Assembly: GCA_022600195.1 (NCBI GenBank)
Contig: JAHZKX010000079.1
Span: 1 to 45,662, forward strand
Source: Planctomycetota bacterium
GTDB lineage: Bacteria > Planctomycetota > Planctomycetia > Planctomycetales > Planctomycetaceae
DNA length: 45,662 bases
Direction: 5' to 3'
Positions 7,212-16,648 of this stretch are shown one piece after another. Numbering within the stretch: the stretch's first letter is position 1; each line of letters starts with the position of its first letter. Under the pieces are notes generated by a model. It was not told the DNA's origin. It did no database searches and saw only the letters and a list, made by a program, of their open reading frames with translations. A program made the position numbers and the translations under genes.

Positions 7212-10178
7212 TCAGGCAGCAGCATCTGCTTCCATCCTGTCGCGATTCTGACGTTTTTTAGAGCGGTTTTGCCTGTCATCCATGCTCACTGAATCTGTTG
7301 TCTGTGAACGATTGGAAATCCAGGTCAATAAAGCTGGCAACGTAACCAGAGAGATAAACAGGCAGCAAGCCACGCCAATGACCAGCACCAGTCCCACACT
7401 ATAGAGTCCTCGATGCGTTGCCACCATCATGCTTCCAAATCCAATCATGGACGTCAGCGAAGTCAAGACGATGGCATTGATCGTACTGGGAGAGGTTTTG
7501 TAGGCACCCTTTTTCATCCGAAAATCGTGAACCACATGCACGCCATCATCCACACCAATTCCCAATATCAATGGTAGGACAATCAGGTTTGCCGGATTCA
7601 GGTTAATCGATGTCATTGCCAGTATCCCAAACATGACTACGCCACCAACAACAGGGGGCAACATTGTCAAAAACATATGGGAGACACTGCGTCGATCCAA
7701 AACGAATGCTACTCCGACACACATGACCAGGAACATACCAATGGCGGCTTCCACACTGATAGGGGTTCCACGATTGAACAAAATAAACCAGGTACAAGCG
7801 GCAAGAACTGTGGAAGGAACCATGGCCATGGCAGCATGACGACGGCTCAAATATCCAATCAAAAGCACCACGCAAATTACCGCCAGAGCATAGACCGTTG
7901 CCGTCTTGTAACTGACTTTGATTTGCTGTGAGGCTTCATAATTTTGTAAGGGTGTTCCGGTAACGTCTGGATCAACGGCTCGTACTTCTTTCACAAATTC
8001 TTCTAATGGACCAATCTCCCAGATATGATCGCGTGGATAAACCTGAATCAGCCATTTCCCTTCTGCGCTCACAAAACGAGACGTCAATGACCGAGGAAGA
8101 TCAGTAAATCGAACCGGTGTAGAATCAGAGGCTCCGCGCAAGGCTTTAAACTGGCCTAACAAGGAGGCGGTCGTGCGAAATTGGAACTCATCCAGAAAAC
8201 GTGACTGCTCTTCCAATGTCATCGATTCAAACCGGTTCAGAAATTGGTCAAGCAAACGGGCGGTTGCCCGGGCAGTGGGATGATTATAACGGGACAATAA
8301 CACATAAACCTGTTCCAGTTTTCTCCCGATGTTTGAAGGATTAAGGCGTCTGACAAGGGGAACTTCATCTGGTAAATGGACGAGTTGAGCCCGAAACGAT
8401 TGGACGAGCAGATTGGTCTCTTTAGAGGAATGAGCGGGAACACGTGACGCCAACTCTTCCACGTGATGCACAGTAGGCAACCCTTCAAACTTTTTGCGAA
8501 GTGCACGTGCTTCATCCGGGTTATCTGCGACGGAAACTGCAAATAACAACGAATTTTGAGCATCCTGAAAAATGCGTTTCTGAACTTCAACCGATTCCAG
8601 ACCAGCCGCCTGTAAATTGAGAAGGTTGTAATCATAGACCACACGCGACGACCATCCCTGGTCTGTTTTCTGGATCATCTGACTGGCACAAAAGGCAACC
8701 ACTGCCAGAGAGCATACAGCTACGCCGCGCGGAAATCGTATGATAATTTTCTGCAGCCATTGTCCTTGAAAGGGTGTGGGCATCTGTTTGACTTCCACAT
8801 TCCGATCAGCGCGTGACAAGAGTGCCGGCAACACAATAAATGTGGCGAGCGCACACAACAAAATACCCCCACCACCAATAAACCCTAACTCGGCTATCCC
8901 CAAAAAGGGAGTAAATCCTGCACAGTAAAAGGCTAATGCCGTTGTTAACGCAGCAGTCACAATCCCGGTGCCCACGGTACGAGAAGTACTGAGGAGTGCA
9001 GGCTCCAGTTCATTACCGGCGTGACGCAATTCAATGTAACTCGACATGTAATGTATGCCAAAATCGATTCCCAGCCCGATCAGAATCACCGCGAAAGAGA
9101 CTGAGAGAATATTCAAATGGCCGATGGTCAAAGTGGTATATCCGAAAGCCCATGCCATGCCCGCCGACAGCATAATCAGCGCTAAGATCGGATGCCGAAA
9201 TCCTCGAAAGCCTATGAATAGTAATAATCCTACACCAAAACAGGAGATGATTGAAGCATTGATCATATCGGCCTGTGACTTGCGCATTTCATCATTTTCG
9301 AGTACCGGAATACCAGTCAAACTGATTTTTGCTTCTGGATTTTCGGCTGCGACTTCTCCTATGATGCTCCGCATTTTTTCAATGGCATTCGTAGCTCCGT
9401 CAAACCCGTTTTCCTGATGCACGGGAAACACTTTAAGAAATCCCATTGTCCCGCTTTGGTTCAACAGATAAATCACTTCTTGTGATCGTTCTCGCATGCG
9501 TTCGTTCACGGGAACAATCGAGGGCCAGGGAGACTGAAAATCACTCTGGTCAGCCAGAAAGCGTGACATGCTTGTCGAAAGAATCGCTGCATGGTTGAAG
9601 AGCGGTTCCAGATATTTATCGCTGTCTGCACCACGATAACTGGTAGACCGCGACTGAATCTGATATCGCAGCCGATCATAGAGCAGATCAACCTGTGTCA
9701 GATCCCAGCGACCGTTTCGGTAAATCGGTCCGTATTCGTCCAGCCGATTTAATCCTGTCTGTAACTGTCGGGGTGATAAATATTGTAATCCCTTGGATGG
9801 CAGGTCGCCTGGATTAATCTGGTAAAGTGGATTTTCAAATAGCTCGGGATGCTGCTCAATTCTTTGACCCAGATTGCGTAATACAAATTTGATCGATTCA
9901 GGAGAATCTGACTCAACAACACACACCAGATCAGAAGAGCTGCCAAAGCTTTCCGTATAATTGATCCATTTTTCATGAAATGCAGCAGTAGGATCAATTA
10001 AATCAGCTCGGTCTGTTTTAAATTCCAGACGAAAGACCGTCAACAACACACAACCGATCGAAACAATTAGCGCAAACGCCAGGCTGAATTTGGAGTGGGT
10101 GACCACAAATTGGGTCATTGCAGCCAAAGTCTCGCTGAGGAATGATCGTTCCTGATTGTCGGATGAGAGATTATCCAC
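7212..10178 (-). CDS. RND superfamily / MMPL-type exporter
   Basis: A 988-residue inner-membrane transporter built as two similar halves, each with one N-terminal helix, a large periplasmic domain and a five-helix sterol-sensing-like bundle (about 300-455 and 770-950). The proton-relay helices are recognisable: GLGIDFGIH near residue 368 and GIGVDDGVH near 873. This resembles the MMPL and HpnN-like exporters that move lipids such as hopanoids to the outer membrane. A squalene/phytoene synthase gene lies 17 kb away, compatible with but not proof of a hopanoid role. The start is GTG, with GGAAG about 9 bases upstream. The C-terminus is short, basic and cytoplasmic. The substrate is unknown. Confidence 0.9.
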   Translation of the reverse strand: MDNLSSDNQERSFLSETLAAMTQFVVTHSKFSLAFALIVSIGCVLLTVFRLEFKTDRADLIDPTAAFHEKWINYTESFGSSSDLVCVVESDSPESIKFVLRNLGQRIEQHPELFENPLYQINPGDLPSKGLQYLSPRQLQTGLNRLDEYGPIYRNGRWDLTQVDLLYDRLRYQIQSRSTSYRGADSDKYLEPLFNHAAILSTSMSRFLADQSDFQSPWPSIVPVNERMRERSQEVIYLLNQSGTMGFLKVFPVHQENGFDGATNAIEKMRSIIGEVAAENPEAKISLTGIPVLENDEMRKSQADMINASIISCFGVGLLLFIGFRGFRHPILALIMLSAGMAWAFGYTTLTIGHLNILSVSFAVILIGLGIDFGIHYMSSYIELRHAGNELEPALLSTSRTVGTGIVTAALTTALAFYCAGFTPFLGIAELGFIGGGGILLCALATFIVLPALLSRADRNVEVKQMPTPFQGQWLQKIIIRFPRGVAVCSLAVVAFCASQMIQKTDQGWSSRVVYDYNLLNLQAAGLESVEVQKRIFQDAQNSLLFAVSVADNPDEARALRKKFEGLPTVHHVEELASRVPAHSSKETNLLVQSFRAQLVHLPDEVPLVRRLNPSNIGRKLEQVYVLLSRYNHPTARATARLLDQFLNRFESMTLEEQSRFLDEFQFRTTASLLGQFKALRGASDSTPVRFTDLPRSLTSRFVSAEGKWLIQVYPRDHIWEIGPLEEFVKEVRAVDPDVTGTPLQNYEASQQIKVSYKTATVYALAVICVVLLIGYLSRRHAAMAMVPSTVLAACTWFILFNRGTPISVEAAIGMFLVMCVGVAFVLDRRSVSHMFLTMLPPVVGGVVMFGILAMTSINLNPANLIVLPLILGIGVDDGVHVVHDFRMKKGAYKTSPSTINAIVLTSLTSMIGFGSMMVATHRGLYSVGLVLVIGVACCLFISLVTLPALLTWISNRSQTTDSVSMDDRQNRSKKRQNRDRMEADAAA

Positions 10179-10775
10179 AGAACACTTCCATGTGTTTCTT
10201 CAGTCGATCTCTCGTTCGATCTTAACTACGGGGCAGAAGTGAAGTAATCGAGTCCGTGAGAGCATTTAACGTATTATGAAACCGCTGATTTTACAGCAAA
10301 ATTCAGTTTGCCAGCAACAGGAATCTTGTCAGTATCAAAGATGTAAGTCTACTAATATCAAATATTTAATACTTGTGAATTTTTTGAATAAAAACTGATC
10401 ATCAAGGAAGAATCTCCCAGAGAGAAGTACGTACTTTTCCTGATTACATTGAATTCATCGGCAATTTGATATTCCGCAGATCAACTTTCTCTGGCAATCA
10501 AGAGAAACCTGTATTAATTCTCTGGCAGTCTGTCATTCTCAAAAAAAGGTTTAATATCCGTAACTCCCTTGAAATTCAAACATTAAACATGTTCCTGAAG
10601 AATCCAGTCAGCTGGTTATCGGCATTTTGCTGAATACGACTTGACCCCATTTTCAATTTTTTATAAAAAACCTGCCCCATCGCAATGGTTCGGAAGCGGA
10701 CCTTAGCTTCCCAAACATTGCACACTTCACTTTACTCTTTCAAATACCCCCTCTCAAAGACTCTCTTTGTAGGAC
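10179..10775. other. Intergenic region between the divergent exporter and YTV-like genes
   Basis: About 600 AT-rich bases with no credible gene. It must hold the promoters of both flanking genes; I could not assign a convincing -35/-10 pair to either. The only clear structure is the hairpin at 10682-10721. Confidence 0.6.
10682..10721 (+). promoter_or_regulatory. Leader hairpin upstream of the YTV-like gene
   Basis: Two nested inverted repeats form a long stem: GCAATG (10682-10687) pairs with CATTGC (10716-10721), and GGAAGC (10692-10697) pairs with GCTTCC (10706-10711) around an 8-base loop, with a partly paired internal bulge between. No T run follows, so it is not an ordinary terminator. 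It ends 60 bases before the start codon at 10782, where it would fold in the 5' leader. Confidence 0.55.
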
Positions 10776-10781
10776 ATGCTC

Positions 10782-11927
10782 ATGTTAAAATGCGTCATTC
10801 GTTCAATTCCCGTAGTGGGAATTACATTGTTTTCATTGGCAACAGGTACTGCTCAGGCTCAGTGGTTGCCCTTTAATAACTGTAATTCCTGTGCACCACC
10901 ATCTGTCGTTCAAAGCTGTTGCCCACAACCTGTGGTGCAGTGTCCGATTCCTGTGACTCAGACCACCTATCGACAGGTGCCAGTCACAGAATATCGTCCG
11001 GTCAATCAGACCGTGATGAGGCCCGTTACCGAAACTAAATATGTCGACCAGCAAGTGACTGAATACCGTCAGGTTCTTGAACCAAAAACAGTTGAAGTCC
11101 CTTACACAAGCTATCAAAATGTCACGGAATGCCGTCAGGTACAACGGGACATGGGCCGCTGGGTCACTCAACGACAGTGCATCCCACGTACGACTCCTTG
11201 TAACTACGATAACCGCCCAAACTTGATGGGTTGGATGAATCGAACTGGTTACTCAATGAGAATGGCCTTCACGCCACAATATCGTACTACCAGACATTAC
11301 GTTCCTAAAGTTGTGACACAAAACGTTCCTGTCACGCGTCAAGTTGCCGTACGTCAATCTCGCAAGGTGACTTACAATGTCGCCCGAGTGGTTCCCTATA
11401 CGACGACTCGTAAGGTAGCAGTGAACTCTACCCGTTATGTGAAAACTACCGTTACCGCGATGAAGCCGGTTACTGTCATGCGATCAATTCCCACTACCCG
11501 AACGGCTTATGTCTATCCGTCCAACGGAGGGATTAGTGGAACTGCGACAGCATTACTGCCAACACCGGAGCCATATAGCTCAGCAGGAGCACCGGAGCCA
11601 ATCCGTCAGCGATCTGCAACCAACAAAAAGAAATACGATGACACATTCGATGCAAATAAATACGAACGTGATCCGGCTTCTGATCCCAGGCGATCCAGCC
11701 TGGAAGACGATTCTTCGTTCCGACGTTCTTCCTACGAAGTACCACAGGAATCAACGGCCCCGAATTTCACCCCCACACGACGGGCTGGCTACAAACCTGA
11801 GTCTTCGAGCAGCAAGCTGCCTTCTATCGTTCGTGCCAGTGGTTGGACTCGTCGAGTTCCACGTTCCAATCAAACAGCTCCGGTGATATCTAACAGCAAT
11901 ATTTCTGTAGCTCAGCGAACACCATAA
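10782..11927 (+). CDS. Secreted YTV-like repeat protein
   Basis: A signal peptide of about 22 residues ends at Ala-Gln-Ala before Gln-Trp. The mature protein starts with a Cys-rich stretch (about seven Cys within 45 residues) and then consists of degenerate repeats of the Val-Pro-Val-Thr / Tyr-Arg-x-Val / Arg-x-Val-x-Tyr type, predicted all-beta, interrupted by a Trp/Met-containing segment. The last 130 residues are Ser/Arg/Pro-rich and probably disordered. This pattern resembles the planctomycete YTV domain family, whose members are thought to be envelope proteins. The frame could begin at the ATG at 10776, but AGGA lies 7 bases before the ATG at 10782. It stands alone with a leader hairpin and its own terminator. 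Family assignment is by repeat pattern, not full homology. Confidence 0.75.
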   Translation: MLKCVIRSIPVVGITLFSLATGTAQAQWLPFNNCNSCAPPSVVQSCCPQPVVQCPIPVTQTTYRQVPVTEYRPVNQTVMRPVTETKYVDQQVTEYRQVLEPKTVEVPYTSYQNVTECRQVQRDMGRWVTQRQCIPRTTPCNYDNRPNLMGWMNRTGYSMRMAFTPQYRTTRHYVPKVVTQNVPVTRQVAVRQSRKVTYNVARVVPYTTTRKVAVNSTRYVKTTVTAMKPVTVMRSIPTTRTAYVYPSNGGISGTATALLPTPEPYSSAGAPEPIRQRSATNKKKYDDTFDANKYERDPASDPRRSSLEDDSSFRRSSYEVPQESTAPNFTPTRRAGYKPESSSSKLPSIVRASGWTRRVPRSNQTAPVISNSNISVAQRTP

Positions 11928-11968
11928 ATCAAAGTCAAAAAACATGAGCACTTTGAAGTGCATGGGCT

Positions 11969-12003
11969 CACTCGTCGGATCTCTGTCCGACGAGTGTTTT
12001 TTT
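11969..12003 (+). terminator. Intrinsic terminator after the YTV-like gene
   Basis: A perfect 11-bp stem (CACTCGTCGGA, 11969-11979, with 11986-11996) and a 6-base loop are followed by seven T residues. On the opposite strand no T run follows, so it serves the plus-strand gene. Confidence 0.95.
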
Positions 12004-12011
12004 ATGCGCTG

Positions 12012-13724
12012 TTACTTCTTTTTGGGTTGATTTTGAAGCTGTTTTTCGACTTTCGCCCAGGAATCCCGGAGAGTGACCGTGCGATTGAAAACTGGTTTCT
12101 CTGGCGTAGAATCCTTGTGGTCAACACAGAAGTACCCCAGTCGTTCGAATTGAAAGCGGCTGCCGACTTCAGCATCTCTCAAACTGGGTTCCAGCTTGCA
12201 ATTGGTCAAAACCTGTAATGAATCTGGATTCAAGTTGGTTTTGTAATCCACATCTTCGGGCAAGTCTTCGGGATCTCGTGTTTTAAACAGATGATCGTAC
12301 AGGCGAACTTCCGCATCAACAGCGTGCGGTTCAGAAACCCAGTGAATCGTGGCCTTGACCTTTCGGCCATCAGGGGCATTCCCCCCTTTTGTATCAGGAT
12401 CGTAAGTACAACGCAGTTCTATCACCTCACCAGAGTCGTCTTTGATTACATCCACACAAGTCACAAAGTAGGCATAGCGTAGCCTGACCTCTCTGCCTGG
12501 GGATAGCCGGAAGAACTTCTTGGGCGGCTCTTCCATAAAGTCTTCTTTCTCAATATAAATCACTTTTGAGAAAGGGACTTTTCGGGTTCCCGCAGATTCG
12601 TTGTTGGGGTTATTAATCGCTTCCAGTTCTTCGGTTGACTCTTCAGGGTAATTCTCAATCACGACCCGTAGAGGATTTAAAACTCCCATCACACGCGGAG
12701 CCACCTGATTCAAATGGTCGCGCATACAATTTTCCAGCACGACCTTATCTGTCATCGAATTAAATTTTGTCACTCCAATCGTCTTACAGAACTCGCGTAA
12801 TGATTCTGGAGTCACTCCCCGCCGTCGCATTCCGCAGATTGTTGGCATGCGTGGATCATCCCAGCCAGAAACATAATTCCCTTGAACCAGTTCCAATAAC
12901 TTACGCTTACTCATTACCGTATAAGTCATGTTCAATCGCGCAAATTCAATCTGTTGCGGATGAAAGACCTCTAATTCCTCAAGAATCCAGTCATAAAGTG
13001 GACGATGATCTTCAAATTCAAGCGTGCAGATCGAATGCGTGATTTGTTCGATTGAGTCGGAAATACAGTGCGTGTAATCGTACATTGGATAGATACACCA
13101 CTTATCTCCTGTACGATGATGGTGCACGTGTCTCACTCGATAAATCACTGGATCGCGCATGTGAAAGTTGGGAGAAGCCAGATCAATTTTGGCCCGCAAG
13201 ACATATTCACCCTCTTGAAATTCGCCGTTTTTCATGCGATCAAACAGATCCAGATTTTCCTCTACGGAACGCGAGCGACCAGGGCTGGGTTTACCCGGTT
13301 CGGTAGCCGTTCCGCGATACTCGCGCATTTTATCTGCCGGTAAGTCGCAAGCGTAGGCTTTCCCTTTTTTGATCAAGGCGACAGCAAATTCATAAAGTCG
13401 GTCGAAATAATCTGACGCAAAATAAACTCTTTCGTCCCAGTCAAAACCGAGCCACTTCACATCTTCTTTGATGGAATCGACGTATTCGACATCCTCCTTT
13501 TCTGGATTTGTATCGTCAAATCTCAAATTGCAGAGTCCACCCGGGTTCTCATTGGCAATGCCAAAGTTAAGGCAGATCGACTTAGCATGACCGATATGCA
13601 GATAGCCATTCGGTTCGGGAGGAAATCGCGTATGAACACGTCCGTCGTGTTTACCCGTGCGATTATCTTCTTGAATGATCGTGCGAATAAAATCGGTTGG
13701 TGTTTTTTCTTCGGGAGTTGACAT
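12012..13724 (-). CDS. glnS: Glutaminyl-tRNA synthetase
   Basis: GlnRS joins glutamine to tRNA(Gln) using ATP. The class I signature HIGH lies in the Pro-Glu-Pro-Asn-Gly context near residues 41-44, and the KMSKS loop appears as VMSKR near residue 268. The C-terminal 230 residues fit the two beta-barrel anticodon-binding domains. The length of 570 is normal for the bacterial enzyme. AAGGAG lies 7 bases before the ATG. It follows gltX by 64 bp on the same strand, so the two synthetases are probably one transcript. Presence of GlnRS means tRNA(Gln) can be charged directly; whether a GatCAB route also exists cannot be seen here. Confidence 0.97.
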   Translation of the reverse strand: MSTPEEKTPTDFIRTIIQEDNRTGKHDGRVHTRFPPEPNGYLHIGHAKSICLNFGIANENPGGLCNLRFDDTNPEKEDVEYVDSIKEDVKWLGFDWDERVYFASDYFDRLYEFAVALIKKGKAYACDLPADKMREYRGTATEPGKPSPGRSRSVEENLDLFDRMKNGEFQEGEYVLRAKIDLASPNFHMRDPVIYRVRHVHHHRTGDKWCIYPMYDYTHCISDSIEQITHSICTLEFEDHRPLYDWILEELEVFHPQQIEFARLNMTYTVMSKRKLLELVQGNYVSGWDDPRMPTICGMRRRGVTPESLREFCKTIGVTKFNSMTDKVVLENCMRDHLNQVAPRVMGVLNPLRVVIENYPEESTEELEAINNPNNESAGTRKVPFSKVIYIEKEDFMEEPPKKFFRLSPGREVRLRYAYFVTCVDVIKDDSGEVIELRCTYDPDTKGGNAPDGRKVKATIHWVSEPHAVDAEVRLYDHLFKTRDPEDLPEDVDYKTNLNPDSLQVLTNCKLEPSLRDAEVGSRFQFERLGYFCVDHKDSTPEKPVFNRTVTLRDSWAKVEKQLQNQPKKK

Positions 13725-13788
13725 CCCTTACTCCTTTAATATTTTCAACAATTACAGGACCAGCCTGTTTCTACTGTTACAGCTTTCT

Positions 13789-15348
13789 TTATGTACCCTG
13801 AGCAAGGGCTATCGCCCGTTCAATCCGCCTGACGCAACTCGCTCTGCCTAGAATTGCGAGACAATCAAACATTCCGATTCCTGTTCCTTTTCCACTGACA
13901 GAGACACGCAATGCATGAATAATTTGCCCCATACCGATTTCCTCGGCATCTACAAAGTCGTGCAACAGTTTGTCTAATGCCCCTGCACCGAAGTCATCGG
14001 CTTTCGCTAACTGGTCTTTCAATTTCCCCAAAAGTATCACTGCCTCTGCTGATTTTTGAATCCGTTTTTTGAAGGCTTTGGGATCATATTCCAATTGGTC
14101 ATCGGCGACAAAAAATTCATCAAAGTCCAGAATATCACTGGCCACTTTCAAGCGGTCTTCCATGCCGAGAATCACCTGACTGATACGTTGTTTGATTTCC
14201 GGAACACTTGCATCCTGGACTAAACCCGCGTTTTCCAAAAAGGGACTGCAGCGTTCTACTTTCTCATCCAACGATAACTGGTTCATCCAATGTGATTGAA
14301 AACTGAGCAATTTATCCGGATCAAGGCCCGCAGCAGATTTGACAATCCGATCGAGTGTAAAGTTCTCAATAATCTTATCGAGTGACATATTTTCGGTCTT
14401 GTCATCCAATGACCAGCCCAGACGCGCCAGGGCATTGAGAATGGCTTCTGGTAGATAGCCAATTTTTTCGTAATACTCGACCATGACGGGATCAAGGCCT
14501 CCCGCGTTTTCCAATCCAATTCGTGGAAAGACGGATTCTGCCTTGTCGAACATTTTTTTGAACTGCGGGCTCTTACGATACTTCTCGAGCTTGCGTTTAC
14601 TCAGTTTTTCTTTTCCGCCGGGTGCCGCCACAAACGGAATGTGTGCAAACTGAGGCAGATCATAGCCGAGTGCCTGGTAAATGAGAACTTGTATTGGTGT
14701 ATTGGAAAGATGCTCCTCGGCCCGGATCACATGAGTGATCTGCATTTGTGCGTCATCAATCACGGTCGCCAGATTATAGAGGGGTGTACCATTGGCACGG
14801 AGTATTACCGGATCAATCATCAGATTGGTATCAAATTCCACATGCCCACGAACGGCATCCTCAATTTTCACAATTTGATCGTGGGGAACCTTGAGTCTCA
14901 CTACAGAGGGACGCCCTTCTGCTTCATACTGATCCAGTTCGCTCTGTGATAACTTCAGCGAAGGTCTCTGCCGCATAAATTCGAGCTTTTCATCCCGGCC
15001 TGATGGAATCTCATCAGTCCGAACATAACAACGATAGGCATTGCCTTCTGTCAATAATTGATCGACGGCAGCCCGGTAGAGATCATTTCGCTCCGACTGA
15101 AAGTAAGGGCCATATTCTCCCCCCACTTCCGGGCCTTCATCCCAATCGAGCCCCAGCCATTTAAACGCCTGGAGAATTGGGCCGAGTGCTTCCGAAAGGT
15201 TACGTTCCTGATCGGTATCATCAATGCGGAGAATAAACTGTCCACCATTGTGCCGCGCCCAGAGCCAGTTGAATAAGGCGGTACGCATACCTCCAATATG
15301 CATGTAACCAGTTGGACTGGGAGCAAAACGGGTTCGGACATTACTCAT
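13789..15348 (-). CDS. gltX: Glutamyl-tRNA synthetase
   Basis: GluRS charges tRNA(Glu) and so also feeds tetrapyrrole synthesis. The N-terminus has the typical Ala-Pro-Ser-Pro-Thr-Gly stretch followed by the HIGH variant HIGG near residue 18, and the KMSKS loop is KLSKR near residue 248. A helical anticodon-binding domain makes up the last 170 residues; the 519-residue length is usual. The start ATG has only a weak AAGAG upstream. Downstream it runs into glnS, a tandem of two paralogous class I synthetases that accept related amino acids. Confidence 0.97.
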   Translation of the reverse strand: MSNVRTRFAPSPTGYMHIGGMRTALFNWLWARHNGGQFILRIDDTDQERNLSEALGPILQAFKWLGLDWDEGPEVGGEYGPYFQSERNDLYRAAVDQLLTEGNAYRCYVRTDEIPSGRDEKLEFMRQRPSLKLSQSELDQYEAEGRPSVVRLKVPHDQIVKIEDAVRGHVEFDTNLMIDPVILRANGTPLYNLATVIDDAQMQITHVIRAEEHLSNTPIQVLIYQALGYDLPQFAHIPFVAAPGGKEKLSKRKLEKYRKSPQFKKMFDKAESVFPRIGLENAGGLDPVMVEYYEKIGYLPEAILNALARLGWSLDDKTENMSLDKIIENFTLDRIVKSAAGLDPDKLLSFQSHWMNQLSLDEKVERCSPFLENAGLVQDASVPEIKQRISQVILGMEDRLKVASDILDFDEFFVADDQLEYDPKAFKKRIQKSAEAVILLGKLKDQLAKADDFGAGALDKLLHDFVDAEEIGMGQIIHALRVSVSGKGTGIGMFDCLAILGRASCVRRIERAIALAQGT

Positions 15349-15588
15349 AAATGGGCTCTTAATATTTCTCGTTCATCTGCGGGAAATGAATGATTCCAGC
15401 TGGTGGAATGGTGCCATACAACAAAGTTTCGCACAGCAGTTCTGATTCGGACGACCGATCATAAAAGACCGGTACTCATCCGACAAGTATGTTTAAAGAT
15501 ACAACTTAGCGCAATTTCACGATTTCTGTAGATTCCCGCCCTGAGTAACGGTCTTGACGCTTCTTCTCATGCGACTTAGCATTTCTCC

Positions 15589-16254
15589 ATGAAACGTTCT
15601 CTACTGTTCCTTTTTTTACTGCTACTTCTCCTCGGAGGGGTTGCTGGCGGGCTCTATTGGTCTTCCTCTCAGGTGCCTGATTTTTATCAGATCGCACTCC
15701 AGGAACAATCTCAGCCGGAAGTCAGACAGCAGAAAGCCAAACAGTTCGTCCAACATTCCATGCAACTGGTAAATGATGTACGTAACAAGGAACCGCGCTG
15801 GTCACAGGAATTCAGCGAACAACAAGTCAACGCCTGGCTGGCTGAAGAATTACATCAGAACTACAACGAATGGGTTCCAGAGGGAATCTCTGATCCACGG
15901 GTCAAGTTTGATAAAAATCAGGTGGATCTGGGATTTCATCTGACTTTGAAACAATGGTCGGGCATCATCAGTTTGAAATTCAAACCGTGGTTGATGGACA
16001 ACAATCAACTCGTCCTGGAGCTGGATCACGCCAGAGCCGGCTTGCTCCCGATACCCATTGATGATGCCATCTCTGATCTGATTCATGAAGCGCGTAGTGA
16101 AGGCTGGTATATCGAGTGGGGGCAAGCGAATGGCAATGATGCCTTGATTGTGCATTTGGACCGCGGGAAGTCAGAACTACCCGACTTGACAGCTCTGGCT
16201 GTCGAACCGGGAGTCTTTCGTCTCGCCGGTAAAGCAGAAGTGAAAAAACAGTAA
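15589..16254 (+). CDS. Membrane-anchored protein of unknown function
   Basis: I do not recognise this 221-residue protein with confidence. It starts with Lys-Arg and a Leu-rich hydrophobic segment (residues 4-24) that would act as an uncleaved anchor, leaving a periplasmic domain of about 195 residues. That domain has a helical first half with the segment Phe-Ser-Glu-Gln-Gln-Val-Asn-Ala-Trp-Leu and then alternating hydrophobic strands, a layout reminiscent of YpmS/DUF2140-like anchored lipid-binding proteins; this is only a resemblance. It is a single gene, divergent from gltX and ending 19 bp from the stop of the convergent phosphoesterase gene. Confidence 0.75.
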   Translation: MKRSLLFLFLLLLLLGGVAGGLYWSSSQVPDFYQIALQEQSQPEVRQQKAKQFVQHSMQLVNDVRNKEPRWSQEFSEQQVNAWLAEELHQNYNEWVPEGISDPRVKFDKNQVDLGFHLTLKQWSGIISLKFKPWLMDNNQLVLELDHARAGLLPIPIDDAISDLIHEARSEGWYIEWGQANGNDALIVHLDRGKSELPDLTALAVEPGVFRLAGKAEVKKQ

Positions 16255-16273
16255 TCACCAAAGTCGATCATAC

Positions 16274-16648
16274 TTAAAAGAATGCCGTGTAATTCAGGCT
16301 CCATTGGTTTTCATTGTCTGTTTTTTTGAGAGTCACTCGTCCCGCCAGTTCATCCCCCGTCAACAATGCCACGACAAGATCTTCGGTGCGTTCCAGTAGT
16401 GAAAACGTACCATTGTCCCACCGACTGACTTCACCCCGGTCCCCAGAAACCGGACCTTCATATTCCAGATAGGCCAGCCGATGATCGGGCAAGGCTTCGG
16501 CGACCAAATCGATCGATGATTCATCTGATGCATGATCAATGGCTGGTGGCGCACTCAGACGCCAGGTTTTGAGCACTCCCGCTTCTTCCAGCATCAAGTC
16601 CCAATGCAACTCAGGAAAATCGTGACGTAAAATAACATACTGTTGCAT
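16274..16648 (-). CDS. Stand-alone LigD-type 3'-phosphoesterase domain protein
   Basis: In LigD the N-terminal phosphoesterase domain trims 3'-phosphate or 3'-ribonucleotide ends during end-joining repair. This 124-residue protein is that domain alone. It has H9-x5-H15-x-D17, the Gly-Val-Leu-Lys-x-Trp segment at 24-29, H56-x3-Y60, and the Tyr-Glu-Gly...Trp-Asp-x-Gly pattern at 63-80. The His, Asp and Tyr residues match those described as metal ligands or catalytic in the Pseudomonas enzyme, but the Arg expected two residues after D17 is Met19. No ligase, polymerase or Ku gene is nearby. Its ATG shares one base with the stop of the upstream glycosyltransferase gene (TAATG), so translation is probably coupled. 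Enzymatic activity is unproven. Confidence 0.85.
   Translation of the reverse strand: MQQYVILRHDFPELHWDLMLEEAGVLKTWRLSAPPAIDHASDESSIDLVAEALPDHRLAYLEYEGPVSGDRGEVSRWDNGTFSLLERTEDLVVALLTGDELAGRVTLKKTDNENQWSLNYTAFF

Noticed and set aside
8237-8644. 135-codon frame inside the exporter gene on the same strand
   Set aside because: It is an out-of-phase reading of a well-supported transporter gene.
10171-10179. Perfect TTATCCACA DnaA box
   Set aside because: Single site at the start of the exporter gene with no second box near it; expected by chance in a window this long.
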